NCBI RefSeq assembly: GCF_000197735.1
Contig: NC_014550.1
Location: 434,001-498,000, forward strand
Source: Glutamicibacter arilaitensis Re117
Lineage (GTDB): Bacteria > Actinomycetota > Actinomycetes > Actinomycetales > Micrococcaceae
Length of the DNA stretch: 64,000 bases
Direction: 5' to 3'
The translations under genes and the position numbers were made by a program. How positions within the stretch are numbered: the stretch's first letter is position 1; each line of letters opens with the position of its first letter. Shown here in pieces: positions 50,161-58,991 of this stretch. The notes below the pieces were generated by a model, which ran no database searches, had not been told where the DNA came from, and was given only the letters and a program-made list of their open reading frames with translations.

Positions 50161-50807
50161 TGACCACCACCGAAGCAAAGCTCACCCGCGATGAAATGGC
50201 GCAGCTCGTTGCCGCCGACATCCCGGCCGGAGCCTTCGTGAACCTGGGTATCGGCCAGCCGACCAACGTCTCGAACTATCTCACCAAGGAGCAGGGCGTC
50301 ACCCTGCACACCGAGAACGGCATGCTGGGCATGGGCCCGGTGGCTACCGGCGAGGACATCGACCCGGATCTGATCAATGCGGGCAAGATCCCGGTCACGC
50401 AGCTGCCCGGTGCCTCCTTCTTCCACCACGCGGATTCCTTCGCGATGATGCGCGGCGGCCACCTGGATGTGTGCGTACTCGGCGCCTTCCAGATCTCCAA
50501 GGATGGCGATTTGGCCAACTGGCACACCGGTGCCGAACGCGCCATTCCTGCCGTGGGCGGCGCCATGGACCTGGCTATCGGCGCCAAGGCGACCTGGGTG
50601 ATGATGAGCTTGTTCACCAAGGCCGGTGAATCCAAGCTGGTTGAAACGCTGAGCTATCCGGTCACCGGGCTGGGCTGCGTCTCGCGGATCTACACCGAAG
50701 TGGCCGTCTTCGAGCTGCGCGATGCCAAGGTCTTCGTGCGCTCCACCCATGGCATCAGCTTCGAGGAGCTGGCCGCCAAGGTCCCGGTGGAACTGACCCA
50801 GGCCTAG
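50160..50807 (+). CDS. pcaJ: 3-oxoacid CoA-transferase subunit B PcaJ
   Basis: A 215-residue beta subunit with the catalytic Glu in LHTENGMLGMGP (about residue 50) and VNLGIGQPTNVSNYL upstream of it. LPGASFFHHADSFAMMRGGHLDVCVLGAFQ is the conserved core. With PcaI it activates beta-ketoadipate using succinyl-CoA. The regulator gene follows 81 bases later. Confidence 0.94.
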   Translation: MTTTEAKLTRDEMAQLVAADIPAGAFVNLGIGQPTNVSNYLTKEQGVTLHTENGMLGMGPVATGEDIDPDLINAGKIPVTQLPGASFFHHADSFAMMRGGHLDVCVLGAFQISKDGDLANWHTGAERAIPAVGGAMDLAIGAKATWVMMSLFTKAGESKLVETLSYPVTGLGCVSRIYTEVAVFELRDAKVFVRSTHGISFEELAAKVPVELTQA

Positions 50808-50888
50808 AAGACCCAGTAGATTAGTGGGGTGCGCATCCGAGTCCCGGAAGTGCACCCCCGCAATCATTTCCAGCGCGCAAGGAGCACG

Positions 50889-51671
50889 GTGAGCGAGCAG
50901 GCAGCAACAACCACATCGGTCCAGTCCCTGGCCCGCGGCTTGGCGGTCATCAGCAGCTTCGATGCCGATCACGCGTCAATGACCCTCTCCGAGGTCGCCG
51001 GGCGGACCGCCCTGTCCCGGGCCACCGCCCGGCGGTTCCTGCTGACCCTGGTGGAGCTGGGCTATGTGCGCACCGACGGCAAGCATTTCGAGCTGACCAG
51101 CAAGGTCCTGCAGCTGGGGTACTCGTACCTATCCAGCGCCACCTTGCCGCAGCTGATCGAACCGGTACTTGAGGAACTCTCGGCTGCTGTGCATGAATCG
51201 GCCTCCGCTTCCATCCTGGACGGATCGCAGATCGTCTATATCGCCCGGGTGCATACCCGTTCGATCATGCGCGTGGGCATTTCGGTGGGCACCCGCTTCC
51301 CGGCGGCCAACACTTCCATGGGCAGGGTGTTGCTGGCCTACCAGCCTGAAGAAATCAGCGAGGCGGTGATCGCCGCCGGCGTGCATTCGATGACCGGGCT
51401 GGGGATCGATGACCCGGATCAGCTACGCGTTGAACTTCAGCGGATCCGTACCCAGGGCTATGCGGTGGTGGACCAGGAATTGGAGATCGGCCTGCGCTCG
51501 GTGGCGGTGCCGGTATTCAGTGCCGATGGCACCGTGGTCGCCGCAATGAACGTGTCGATGAGCGTGCGCCCCGATACTACGCAGAGCGCTGAACAGGCAG
51601 CCGAGGTGGTTTTGCCGCAGCTGCTCGAAGCTGCCGCGCAGGTACGCGAAGCCCTCGCCGCCAGCCGCTAG
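50889..51671 (+). CDS. pcaR: IclR-family regulator of the pca genes (PcaR/PcaU-like)
   Basis: A 260-residue IclR-type protein. The HTH is VQSLARGLAVISSFDADHASMTLSEVAGRTALSRATARRFLLTL; the effector domain has SASILDGSQIVYIARVHTRSIMRVGISVGTRFPAANTSMGRVLLA and a C-terminal RSVAVPVFSADGTVVAAMNVS, strongly like PcaR/PcaU. GTG 50889 has GGAG at good spacing; 20 more codons are open upstream. As last gene after pcaJ it likely binds the GTTC-N7-GAAC pair upstream of pcaF. Confidence 0.9.
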   Translation: MSEQAATTTSVQSLARGLAVISSFDADHASMTLSEVAGRTALSRATARRFLLTLVELGYVRTDGKHFELTSKVLQLGYSYLSSATLPQLIEPVLEELSAAVHESASASILDGSQIVYIARVHTRSIMRVGISVGTRFPAANTSMGRVLLAYQPEEISEAVIAAGVHSMTGLGIDDPDQLRVELQRIRTQGYAVVDQELEIGLRSVAVPVFSADGTVVAAMNVSMSVRPDTTQSAEQAAEVVLPQLLEAAAQVREALAASR

Positions 51672-51759
51672 TACCCGCCGGGGTCAGGCGGTGGCCGGAT
51701 CCCATTCGATGCCAGCACACGTGGTGATCGCGGCGAGCCGCGCAGGCCAGCACCAGTTG

Positions 51760-52152
51760 CTAGGGCTCGCGCACGTCCCGGCGGATCGGGTGCCCTTCGG
51801 GTACCTGCACCAGCACGATTCTGGTGCCGTCGGGATCCTGGATCCACGCTTCGATCAGGCCCCAGTCCTCCTTGCGCGCCTCGCGCTGCACCGTCGCACC
51901 GCGGGCCGTCAACTGTTCCAGCTCTGCCTGCACGTCGCGCACCTGCAGCCACAGCACCAGCGTGGACGGCTTCCCTGGCGGCCGGTGCCCGGAGACTTCT
52001 AGCAGGCCATTGCCCAGGAAGAACACCATTCCCGGCTGCTGTGCCGGACCGAATTCCCGGGCAACGGCTAGTTGCAGCACATCTCGATAGAACTGCTGGG
52101 TTGCGGCCAGGTCAATTGGCCGCAGCAGCACCCTGCTGGAAAGTACGTCCAT
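51760..52152 (-). CDS. VOC-superfamily (glyoxalase-like) protein
   Basis: A 130-residue protein with the paired beta-alpha-beta-beta-beta modules of the vicinal oxygen chelate fold: RVLLRPIDLAATQQFYRDVLQLAVAREFG and later LVLWLQVRDVQAELEQLTARGATVQ, WIQDPDGTRIVLVQVPEGH. Such proteins include glyoxalases and antibiotic-binding proteins; the substrate is not evident. ATG 52152 (MDVLSSRVLL) is preferred over 52161. Confidence 0.85.
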   Translation of the reverse strand: MDVLSSRVLLRPIDLAATQQFYRDVLQLAVAREFGPAQQPGMVFFLGNGLLEVSGHRPPGKPSTLVLWLQVRDVQAELEQLTARGATVQREARKEDWGLIEAWIQDPDGTRIVLVQVPEGHPIRRDVREP

Positions 52153-52246
52153 GCCCACCAATCTAGTAGCTGGCTGGCGCTCTGCCTAGGTGCGAGCCAG
52201 GCGCATCCCGGCATCGGCGCGGACGCCGGGATGCGCCGATTCCCGC

Positions 52247-53128
52247 TTACAGGTAGCAGGAAGGGCGGTAGCCCGGATCGGCCGGTCCGTCCGTGGACAG
52301 GGCGTTGAGCACCCAGCGGTGGACGACTGGATCAACTGCCACGCCGGCGTGCCCCGAGACGTCCAGCGGGCACTTGTCCTGGAGCAACACGTTGGTCACC
52401 CGCGCGCTATTTCCCTGGAGGAACTGGGACTTGTACGGCATGACGACCTCGTCGTACTTCGTGGAAATGACCGTGTAGTCCGGGCCAGCGACGGTATCGC
52501 CGATGGAATTCAGCTCGGTCATGAACTCGCTGCCCGCCACCTGGTCGGCGCAGGCATCGCAAATCCAGCCAGCATAGTTACCGGCAATCTTGACTCCGGT
52601 AGCGCTCGGCACCAGGATCCCCTGGGTGCCGTGGCTCGATGGGGCGATCGCCACCAATTCGTTGACATGCTTTGCTCCGCCCATGTGGCCCATGTACCAG
52701 CGGGGCATCATTCCGCCCTGGCTGTGCCCGACAATATCCACCTTATTGGCGCCGGTGGCCTGGCGTACGCGGTCAATGAAGTCGCGCAGTTCGGCTGCCG
52801 AGTCGGGGACATGCGCCGCACCCGAGATGCCGTTTTCCAAGCCGTAGTTCAGTGCGAAAACGCAATATCCGTTGCGCTTGAGCTTGGGGGACAGGGAGAT
52901 CCAATTGACGTCCATGGTGGTAAAGGTCCCGTGGACAAGGACTACGGGATAGGGATGTTCTGCATCGGGTGCGCAATCCCAATCATTAGCCCCGGATGGG
53001 CTGATGTTCAGGGACGAAACTGTTTCGGCTTGTGCGGTGCTTCCCGCGCTCGGCATGATGGCCGGGGCGGTGAGCGTTGCAGCGGCCAGGCACAGCGCGC
53101 CCAGAACGGAAAGTATGCGTCGTTGCAT
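52247..53128 (-). CDS. secreted lipase/esterase of the alpha/beta hydrolase fold
   Basis: A 293-residue exported hydrolase. The signal peptide (MQRRILSVLGALCLAAATLTAPA) is cleaved after about residue 35 (STAQA). YPVVLVHGTFTTMDVNW holds the oxyanion hole, VDIVGHSQGGMMPRWYMG the nucleophilic Ser, with Asp in STKYDEVVMP and His in LDVSGHAGVAVDP. Cysteines (ICDACADQ, DKC, SCYL) probably form disulfides. It resembles class 2 triacylglycerol lipases (LipA/EstA type). AAGGAC precedes ATG 53128; the longer frame is not needed. Confidence 0.88.
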   Translation of the reverse strand: MQRRILSVLGALCLAAATLTAPAIMPSAGSTAQAETVSSLNISPSGANDWDCAPDAEHPYPVVLVHGTFTTMDVNWISLSPKLKRNGYCVFALNYGLENGISGAAHVPDSAAELRDFIDRVRQATGANKVDIVGHSQGGMMPRWYMGHMGGAKHVNELVAIAPSSHGTQGILVPSATGVKIAGNYAGWICDACADQVAGSEFMTELNSIGDTVAGPDYTVISTKYDEVVMPYKSQFLQGNSARVTNVLLQDKCPLDVSGHAGVAVDPVVHRWVLNALSTDGPADPGYRPSCYL

Positions 53129-53598
53129 GGCGGTCCTTCGAGTAAAAGATGGGAGACACTTGCTACTGGCCGGTAGTAACACGAAATGATCACAGTAATT
53201 TTGGTTTCTGTCTAGGGTTTTCTGGTGACAAGGTTTTGCGTGAAGTAGGATGCGTTCCCTCCAGATTGCGCGAATTTTCCATGGAATGCCCGCAAGCCTT
53301 CGCACTAGCTTGAACCCTGCTTTATGTCGGAGTTATCCATGGTGACTAGCTGGTTTTTGGGGGTCGCTTGTGGTGGCCGGCAGAAGGGCAAGCGGGACTT
53401 GGGTGCGATTCGCTTCAGGAATTCCGTGCAGGTGCGACGCGGGGCAATGTGACGGGTTGATGCAAAGAAATTTACTTGTATCTTCAATCAAATACAGTAT
53501 GCTTGGGGTATCGGATCTTGTTCCGGAGCGCCGCCGCGAAGGCTGTGATCCCACCACCGGGCACCGCCCGCAATCAACTTTTGAGGAGTTGGCCTGCC
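53129..53598. other. intergenic region between the divergent lipase and esterase genes
   Basis: No gene is supported in these 470 bp. The right part has a promoter-like pair TTGTAT (53476-53481), 16-base spacer, TATGCT (53498-53503), which could drive the esterase gene about 95 bases downstream. A short TGTAT/ATACA inverted repeat overlaps it. Nothing else stands out. Confidence 0.5.
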
Positions 53599-54249
53599 AT
53601 GAGCAACCTGTTGAGCGATGTGCGTTCGGGCAATTGGAGCAGCACCCCGGAATCCGGCGCCATGCTGGTGTTCCTCCATGGCTTCGGCTCCAATGAGCAC
53701 GACCTGGGCTCGCTGTCCGAACCGCTGGGATTGGATCTGCCCTGGGCTTCGCTGCGCGCTCCGCTGGAATTGGGCCATGGCGGGGCCGCCTGGTTCCAGA
53801 TCACCACTCCGGGCGTCCCCGATGCGGCGCCGGTTCAAGCGGCTACCGCGGCCATCTGGGCCTGGATTGATGCCAACGTGGACCCCGCCACCAGGATCAT
53901 CCCGGTAGGTTTCTCCCAGGGCGGGCTGATGGCCAGCCAGCTGCTGCGCACCCGGCCCGAGCGGGTGCTGGCCACCACGATCCTGGGCGGCTTCGTGCTG
54001 GGCGGGGCCCAGCCCGCTGACGAAATCATCGCCGCGCAGCGTCCAGCAGTGTTGTGGGGCCGTGGCACCGAAGACCGGGTCATTGCCCCGGTCGCCATTG
54101 AACGCACCACCAAGTTCCTGCCCGAGCATTCGACCCTGACCGCCCGCACCTACCCGGGGTTGGCCCACGGGATCAACATGGATGAACTGAACGACGTCCG
54201 CAGCCATATCACCGCGCAACTTGACCTGATACCGCTGGGCAAGTCCTGA
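53599..54249 (+). CDS. phospholipase/carboxylesterase family hydrolase (YpfH-like)
   Basis: A 216-residue cytosolic alpha/beta hydrolase. MLVFLHGFGSNEHDL is the oxyanion segment; IIPVGFSQGGLMASQLL carries the nucleophilic Ser (about 113), VLWGRGTEDRVIAP the Asp and YPGLAHGINMDEL the His. Matches the abhydrolase_2 family. GAGGAG lies ten bases before ATG 53599; the frame is open 41 codons upstream through a promoter-like sequence. Confidence 0.88.
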   Translation: MSNLLSDVRSGNWSSTPESGAMLVFLHGFGSNEHDLGSLSEPLGLDLPWASLRAPLELGHGGAAWFQITTPGVPDAAPVQAATAAIWAWIDANVDPATRIIPVGFSQGGLMASQLLRTRPERVLATTILGGFVLGGAQPADEIIAAQRPAVLWGRGTEDRVIAPVAIERTTKFLPEHSTLTARTYPGLAHGINMDELNDVRSHITAQLDLIPLGKS

Positions 54250-54298
54250 AGCGCGGCTGGCGGGCAGCAGGGCCCGCCGGCCGGGATAACCTTGTGCC

Positions 54299-54592
54299 AT
54301 GGACAATGTTGAGCAAGCACTGGGCAGAATCCGCGCGGCTATCGAGAAGCTGCACCTCGCAGCGGCCCAGGACCATGACGCGCAACGCGCCCATGCGGCG
54401 CGCTGGCTTGATGGCCTCTTCGAGGATGTCGAAAGCCGAGAGCAACTGCGAGAGGCTGCCCGGAAGGCCTTGGAGCTCTACCGCGGCGGCATGGGGTCCT
54501 TCCAGGATGTGGGAACCGCGGTCATGGATGACGCGGTGAGCGGACTGCGCCGAGCCTTGGGTTCGGCGCGCTCCTGGCTCTTGCGCAGCTAG
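54299..54592 (+). CDS. hypothetical protein, helical
   Basis: A 97-residue protein predicted almost wholly alpha-helical (VEQALGRIRAAIEKLHLAAAQDHDAQRAHAARWLDGLFEDV), 49 bases after the esterase gene and on the same strand. No domain recognised and no membrane segment. It may be co-transcribed with the esterase. Confidence 0.65.
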   Translation: MDNVEQALGRIRAAIEKLHLAAAQDHDAQRAHAARWLDGLFEDVESREQLREAARKALELYRGGMGSFQDVGTAVMDDAVSGLRRALGSARSWLLRS

Positions 54593-54633
54593 GAACGGCA
54601 TCCGGCAGGGAACAATACCCGCGGCGCGTTCCG

Positions 54634-55740
54634 CTACGCGGCGACGGTTTCCTCGACGTCCCGGATCTTGGCATTTTCATCGGCTACGCGGGTTCTGCGC
54701 ACGCTCCAGGCGTGGGTCAGGATGACCAGCAGGATGCCGGGGACCAGCCAGAGGATTAGCCGCAGGATGTCCATGCCGATGGACTGCTCGGGGAAGTAGA
54801 CCAGGGTCTGCACCGCGTGCAGCCACCCGGCGCCATTCCAGAAGGTATTCAGCGCACCGTAGAATCCGGGCTGCATTTGGGGCTGGAAGATGCCGCCGGA
54901 ACTGGTGAAGTTCAGTGCGACGAAGCACAAGGTCAGCGCCGGGGTGGTCCAGTGGCGCAGCAGCGGATGCAAGCCCAGGCCCAACAGGGTGATGCCGGCG
55001 GCGTAAACCCAGGAGATCAGCCAAATGCCCGCGTAGTGATCCTCGATGATCCGGTAGACCGGGCCCGCGACCAGCACTGCGATCGTGGCAACCACCGCGG
55101 CGGCAACCGCTGCCATGGCGAAGCGCACGGGCAGCTTGACCTTGCCCATGAACCCGGCCAGCGGCACGGCGCTGGCGTAGCCGCCAATGCTCAAGGCGAC
55201 CAGCAGGAAGAACAGTCCCTGCCCGGTGGTGTCCTGCTCGCCGGTGGGCACGACATCTTCGATGCGCAATGGCTGGCCCTGTTCGTAGGCCACGTCTGAG
55301 AAGATTTTCTGGGCGATATTCGCCGAAGTTTCCGACGCGGCGCTGGAGCTGTAAAGCGTTGCCGTGCCGCCGCTGGTTTCGTAGGCGGCCACGAGCTCGC
55401 GCTGCTCGACCAGTTCCCGTGCCTGGTCCGCATCGGCGACGGTGCGCACGTTCAATGCCCCCTCGGACCCATCCTGCAGGGTCTGGGCGAAAACCTTGGC
55501 CTGCGCAGAATCGCCCACCACTGCCACCTGCACGTTGTGCGGACTGGGTGCATGGAAGGCCCCCAGGTAGAACAATCCCATGATGGCGCATAGGAAGAAC
55601 GGGATCAGCATGGTCAACACCAGCTTTCCCCAGCCCAGCGGTGCCGGCTTGGCTGCGGGGGACTTCTTTGCGGCCGGGTTGACGGCATGCTTAGAAGCGG
55701 GGGATTGGCGCGGGGCGTTGTCGGTGAGAGTCATCAGCAT
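54634..55740 (-). CDS. YhgE/Pip-like ABC-2 superfamily membrane protein
   Basis: A 368-residue membrane protein. A polar N-terminus with PAAKKSPAAKPAP precedes TM1 (about 38-60). An extracellular domain of about 110 residues follows (VAVVGDSAQAKVFAQTLQD), then five helices between 180 and 345. The plan is that of DUF3533/YhgE-type proteins related to ABC-2 permeases. AGGAG before ATG 55740 lies in the MarR operator. Expression is probably repressed by the divergent MarR protein; it may export or sense a toxic compound (inference). Confidence 0.8.
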   Translation of the reverse strand: MLMTLTDNAPRQSPASKHAVNPAAKKSPAAKPAPLGWGKLVLTMLIPFFLCAIMGLFYLGAFHAPSPHNVQVAVVGDSAQAKVFAQTLQDGSEGALNVRTVADADQARELVEQRELVAAYETSGGTATLYSSSAASETSANIAQKIFSDVAYEQGQPLRIEDVVPTGEQDTTGQGLFFLLVALSIGGYASAVPLAGFMGKVKLPVRFAMAAVAAAVVATIAVLVAGPVYRIIEDHYAGIWLISWVYAAGITLLGLGLHPLLRHWTTPALTLCFVALNFTSSGGIFQPQMQPGFYGALNTFWNGAGWLHAVQTLVYFPEQSIGMDILRLILWLVPGILLVILTHAWSVRRTRVADENAKIRDVEETVAA

Positions 55741-55752
55741 TAAAGAATACTC

Positions 55753-55777
55753 CTAATGTTGCATCATGCAACATTAG
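55753..55777. promoter_or_regulatory. perfect MarR-type operator, 11-bp arms with 3-bp spacer
   Basis: CTAATGTTGCA-TCA-TGCAACATTAG between the divergent membrane-protein and MarR genes. It reaches the ribosome-binding site of the membrane-protein gene, so a bound repressor would block both transcription start and the leader. Confidence 0.85.
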
Positions 55778-55812
55778 GTGTCCGGCAAAGCCCTGCGTAC
55801 TAGACTCGGAAC

Positions 55813-56244
55813 ATGGGCAAGGAACAGCGGGAAGCCGACATCCAATCGATCTTCCACCATATGCAAATGATTACCCGACGTGCCAATACGCGCTCCCGCC
55901 AGCTGGCCGAGCCGCTGACACTCGTGGAGCATTCGCTGCTGCGCTTCATTGCCGATACTCCCGGAACCCGGGCCACCGACATTGCCGAGGCGTTCTCGCT
56001 GAACCGCTCGACAGTCTCCCGGCAGGTCGGCACTCTGCTGGATTTAGGATATATCGCCTATGACGATGCGGAATCCGGGCGCGGCCGCGTATTGGAACTG
56101 ACTGAGGTGGGCCGGGAGCGGCTTCAGGCTTCCGCCGCAGTGCACCGCGCTGCGGTAACCGATCGTCTAGATGGCTGGAGCGAAGAGCAGATATCGGCCT
56201 TTGCCGAGGCGTTGGAACGCTATAACGTTGCCGACTCGCAGTAG
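55813..56244 (+). CDS. MarR-family transcriptional regulator
   Basis: A 143-residue regulator with the MarR winged-helix core: LTLVEHSLLRFIADTPGTRATDIAEAFSLNRSTVSRQVGTLLDLGYIAYDDAESGRGRVLELTEVGRERLQ. Recognition helix is RSTVSRQVGTL, and the wing contains the AESGRGR loop. It likely autoregulates and represses the divergent membrane-protein gene through the palindrome at 55753-55777. Confidence 0.9.
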   Translation: MGKEQREADIQSIFHHMQMITRRANTRSRQLAEPLTLVEHSLLRFIADTPGTRATDIAEAFSLNRSTVSRQVGTLLDLGYIAYDDAESGRGRVLELTEVGRERLQASAAVHRAAVTDRLDGWSEEQISAFAEALERYNVADSQ

Positions 56245-56268
56245 GCGCAGGAAAATCTGCAACTTGCC

Positions 56269-56499
56269 CTAGGCAATCCTGGCGAAACGCGGGCCGTTGT
56301 AGCCATCGCGCTCAACGTGTTCTGCAAACATCTCCAGCGGCCGAGCCCAGAAGCTGTAGTCATCGTAGAGCTTGCGGTAGAAGACCAGCGGCTCCTCGGT
56401 CTCGCTGTGCTTTCCCACGGCCAGCACCTCGTAGCGCTGTCCCTTGAAGTGCTGGTAAATTCCGGGTTCGATGCTCAACCTGGTGGCCTTTCTGATCAA
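56269..56499 (-). CDS. DUF1653-family protein
   Basis: A 76-residue single-domain protein: PGIYQHFKGQRYEVLAVGKHSETEEPLVFYRKLYDDYSFWARPLEMFAEHV is the complete DUF1653 signature. Function of the family is unknown. It lies just upstream of the molybdenum cofactor genes on the complementary side and is probably independent of them. Confidence 0.88.
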   Translation of the reverse strand: MIRKATRLSIEPGIYQHFKGQRYEVLAVGKHSETEEPLVFYRKLYDDYSFWARPLEMFAEHVERDGYNGPRFARIA

Positions 56500-56516
56500 T
56501 CGTGATTCTAGAAAAC

Positions 56517-57020
56517 TTATCGCGGGCCGTGCCCAGTGCCGCCGCTGCGCTGGACCAGCAGGTGCTCCAGAATCGGATCCAGGACGGCCAGCCCGTCTTT
56601 TACCCCGCCGGTGGATCCGGGCAACGTGATGACGAAGCTGTTGCCGGAGAATCCTGCAACCCCGCGGGTAATGATGGACAGCGCGGTGGAGGCTTCTCCT
56701 CGCCGGCGGATGGCCTCGATGATTCCGGGCAGCTGGACATCCAGCAGCGGGGCAACCATTTCGGGGGACTGGTCATCCGGTGAGACCCCGGTCCCGCCGG
56801 TCACGATCACGACCTGCGCGTCGTTGGCCAGCAGGTCATCCACGGCAAAACGCACCGGCTGCCCGTCGGCCACCACCGTCGGCTCGCCGGTCTCGAAGCC
56901 GCGCTCGGACAGCCACCGGGTGATCAGCTGACCGGTCTTGTCTTCGGCGGTGCCTGCTGCGGCGCTGGTCGAAGCAACCACCACGGCCGCCGTGCGGCTA
57001 GTCTCCACGAACCCAGTCAC
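56517..57020 (-). CDS. molybdopterin adenylyltransferase/MoaB-family protein
   Basis: A 167-residue MogA/MoaB-type protein. The signature VIVTGGTGVSPDDQSPEMVAP (about 73-93) binds molybdopterin, and LPGSTGGVKDGLAVLDPILEH is the conserved end. It starts with GTG 57020 preceded by GGAGGCAAGAGCG. It overlaps moaC by 23 bases, so the gene is last in the moaD-moeA-moaC-mog operon. Adenylylates molybdopterin before metal insertion by MoeA. Confidence 0.9.
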   Translation of the reverse strand: MTGFVETSRTAAVVVASTSAAAGTAEDKTGQLITRWLSERGFETGEPTVVADGQPVRFAVDDLLANDAQVVIVTGGTGVSPDDQSPEMVAPLLDVQLPGIIEAIRRRGEASTALSIITRGVAGFSGNSFVITLPGSTGGVKDGLAVLDPILEHLLVQRSGGTGHGPR

Positions 57021-57474
57021 CGCTCTTGCCTCCGGACTTGGCCAATACCTTCACCGAGCGGACCTCGGCGTGCTTGTCCACGCCCTTGACCATGTCGTAG
57101 AGGGTCAAGGCGGCAACGCTGGCCGCGGTCAAAGCTTCCATTTCCACCCCGGTGACCCCCTTGGTGGTCACCTGGGCGGTGACGCGCACCGCGGATTCCT
57201 CGGCGGTGAAATCTATGGACACCTTGGAAATCGGCAGCGGGTGGCACAGCGGAATCAGTTCCCAGGTGCGCTTGGCCGCCATGATGCCAGCGACCCGTGC
57301 GGTGCCCAATGCCTCGCCCTTGGGCAGGTCTCCGGTCATCAGCATCGGGACAACATCCGGGCGAGTAGCGAAGATGGCTTCGGCGGTGGCCACGCGCTTG
57401 GTGACGGCCTTGTCGCTGACATCGACCATGTGGGCGCTGCCGTCTTCGCGCAGGTGGGTGAGTTTCTCAGACAT
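56998..57474 (-). CDS. moaC: cyclic pyranopterin monophosphate synthase MoaC
   Basis: A 158-residue enzyme that, after MoaA, forms cyclic pyranopterin monophosphate. LTHLREDGSAHMVDVSDKAVTKRVATAEA, AKRTWELIPLCHPLPISKVSI and GVEMEALTAASVAALTLYDMVKGVDK are the three conserved blocks, including the lysines of the active site. It overlaps moeA by eight bases and mog by 23. Confidence 0.96.
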   Translation of the reverse strand: MSEKLTHLREDGSAHMVDVSDKAVTKRVATAEAIFATRPDVVPMLMTGDLPKGEALGTARVAGIMAAKRTWELIPLCHPLPISKVSIDFTAEESAVRVTAQVTTKGVTGVEMEALTAASVAALTLYDMVKGVDKHAEVRSVKVLAKSGGKSGDWVRGD

Positions 57475-58699
57475 TCATGCTCCAAGTTTCGATGCTTTGG
57501 CCGGCAGCCAACTGGCTGACGCCTACCGGGATATGCACCAGCGCATCGGCGCGGGCCAGATCGTGGACCAGGTGGGATCCCGGATCCAGGATGGTGACCT
57601 GGCCATCGCGGATCAGCGCTCGGCGCACCTGGTGCTTGTGCTCGGGGGAACTGGCATCGGCCGCCAGCGGGTAGTGCCGGGGCAAAGGCTCTGGCAGGGC
57701 ATTGAGCTGTCGCAGCAGCGGGGCCAGGAACAGCTCTGCCGATAACAGGGCGCTGACCGGGTTGCCCGGGAAGCACAGTACCGCCGCCTTGGGCAGTTGG
57801 GCGAAGCCTTGCGGGCCGCCGGGTTGGATGGCCACATGATGGAAAACCCCTCCTAGCGGCGACAGTGCTTGGCGGACCACCTCATAGGCTCCAGCGCTGA
57901 TGCCGCCCACGGTTACGATCAGGTCAACTTGTTCCTGCAAGGCATCGATGGCCAGGGTGAAGCGTTGCGGATCATCGGGCAGCTGCAAGGTGCGCACCTG
58001 CACCTGGTAGCGGCGCAACCAGGCTGCGAGCATGGGTGAATTCGAGTCCGGGATCTGGCCTTGGGAACACTGCCCGTCGCTGAGCTCGTCCCCTGTAGTG
58101 CACACGGCCACCTTCAAGGCCCGGCGCACCGGTACTTCGCGCAGCCCGCTGGAAACCAGTGCGGCAATCATGGTCGGGGTCAGCCGGGTTCCAGCCTTGG
58201 CCACCAAGGCGCCAGTTTCGAGATCAACGCCGGCGGGACGGATGAAGCGGCCCTCGGCGCTGGGGGCCGAGAATTCCGCGTGGCCGCTGGGGGTGCCAAC
58301 GCCGGCACGAACCAATTCCGGGAAAGCGCCAGAGCCGCTTTCCTCGATGGGGATGACAGTGTCAGCACCCAGCGGGATCATCGCACCTGTCATCACCGGA
58401 CTGACCGTGCCTTCAGCCAAGGGTATTTGCCGGTCGCCGGCGGCAGCCGTGAAACCCAACGGCAAAGAGATGGGGGAGCGGAGCGAGGCTGCTGCCAGAT
58501 CCGCGCTGCGTGCAGCGTAGCCATCCATCTGCGAATTGGTGAACGCAGGGATGGGCAAAAGGGCGTTCTGGTCCTCGCTGAGGATTCGATCGATGGCCTC
58601 AGGGCTATCGATGCGCAGCACTTCGCTGTCCAAGCAGGCGAAGACCGGGGACAGCAGCTCTTCAAGTTCCGCGCGATGGCTTTCCAGGGTGCAGGACAT
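57467..58699 (-). CDS. moeA: molybdopterin molybdenumtransferase MoeA
   Basis: A 410-residue MoeA protein. Domain 1 has IPAFTNSQMDGYAARSADL; the MPT-binding domain carries VTVGGISAGAYEVVRQAL and the catalytic-region CTTGDEL and PDSNSPMLAAWLRR; LCFPGNPVSALLSAELF follows. It inserts molybdate into adenylylated molybdopterin. Its start is three bases after the moaD stop, and it overlaps moaC. Confidence 0.94.
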   Translation of the reverse strand: MSCTLESHRAELEELLSPVFACLDSEVLRIDSPEAIDRILSEDQNALLPIPAFTNSQMDGYAARSADLAAASLRSPISLPLGFTAAAGDRQIPLAEGTVSPVMTGAMIPLGADTVIPIEESGSGAFPELVRAGVGTPSGHAEFSAPSAEGRFIRPAGVDLETGALVAKAGTRLTPTMIAALVSSGLREVPVRRALKVAVCTTGDELSDGQCSQGQIPDSNSPMLAAWLRRYQVQVRTLQLPDDPQRFTLAIDALQEQVDLIVTVGGISAGAYEVVRQALSPLGGVFHHVAIQPGGPQGFAQLPKAAVLCFPGNPVSALLSAELFLAPLLRQLNALPEPLPRHYPLAADASSPEHKHQVRRALIRDGQVTILDPGSHLVHDLARADALVHIPVGVSQLAAGQSIETWSMNV

Positions 58700-58702
58700 G
58701 GA

Positions 58703-58954
58703 CTATCCGCCTGCGAACGGCGGCAGGACATCCACGGTCAGATCGTCGGCCGTGCCCAGCTCGCCGGCATCGCGGCGCACCACGCCGTTGATCAGGAAAC
58801 TTCCGGCGCGCAAAACCTGGGCCATGTCAGGTCCGTAGGAATCGATCAGTTCGCTACGCAGCTTGGCGAGTGTATCGGGGCGTTCCCAGCTCTCCTGCTC
58901 GCAGCCCGCTGCTGCCGCCGCGGCAGCGAAGTAGCGTATCGTAATCTTCGACAT
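58703..58954 (-). CDS. moaD: molybdopterin synthase small subunit MoaD
   Basis: An 83-residue ubiquitin-fold sulfur carrier with the obligatory C-terminal Gly-Gly (VLPPFAGG). ITIRYFAAAAAAAG is the beta-strand start and SFLINGVVRRDAGELGTADDLTVDVLPPF the end. It is thiocarboxylated after adenylation by the MoeB-like protein encoded divergently. First gene of the minus-strand operon. Confidence 0.93.
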   Translation of the reverse strand: MSKITIRYFAAAAAAAGCEQESWERPDTLAKLRSELIDSYGPDMAQVLRAGSFLINGVVRRDAGELGTADDLTVDVLPPFAGG

Positions 58955-58964
58955 GACTTCATGC

Positions 58965-58982
58965 TATCGCGTCTAGGCGATA
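58965..58982. promoter_or_regulatory. palindrome TATCGC-N6-GCGATA between divergent moaD and moeB
   Basis: Six-base perfect arms in the 37-bp gap. It includes CTAGGCGATA, also found upstream of moaA at 63848-63857. A candidate operator for common control of molybdenum cofactor genes. Confidence 0.55.
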
Positions 58983-58991
58983 AGGAGCACG

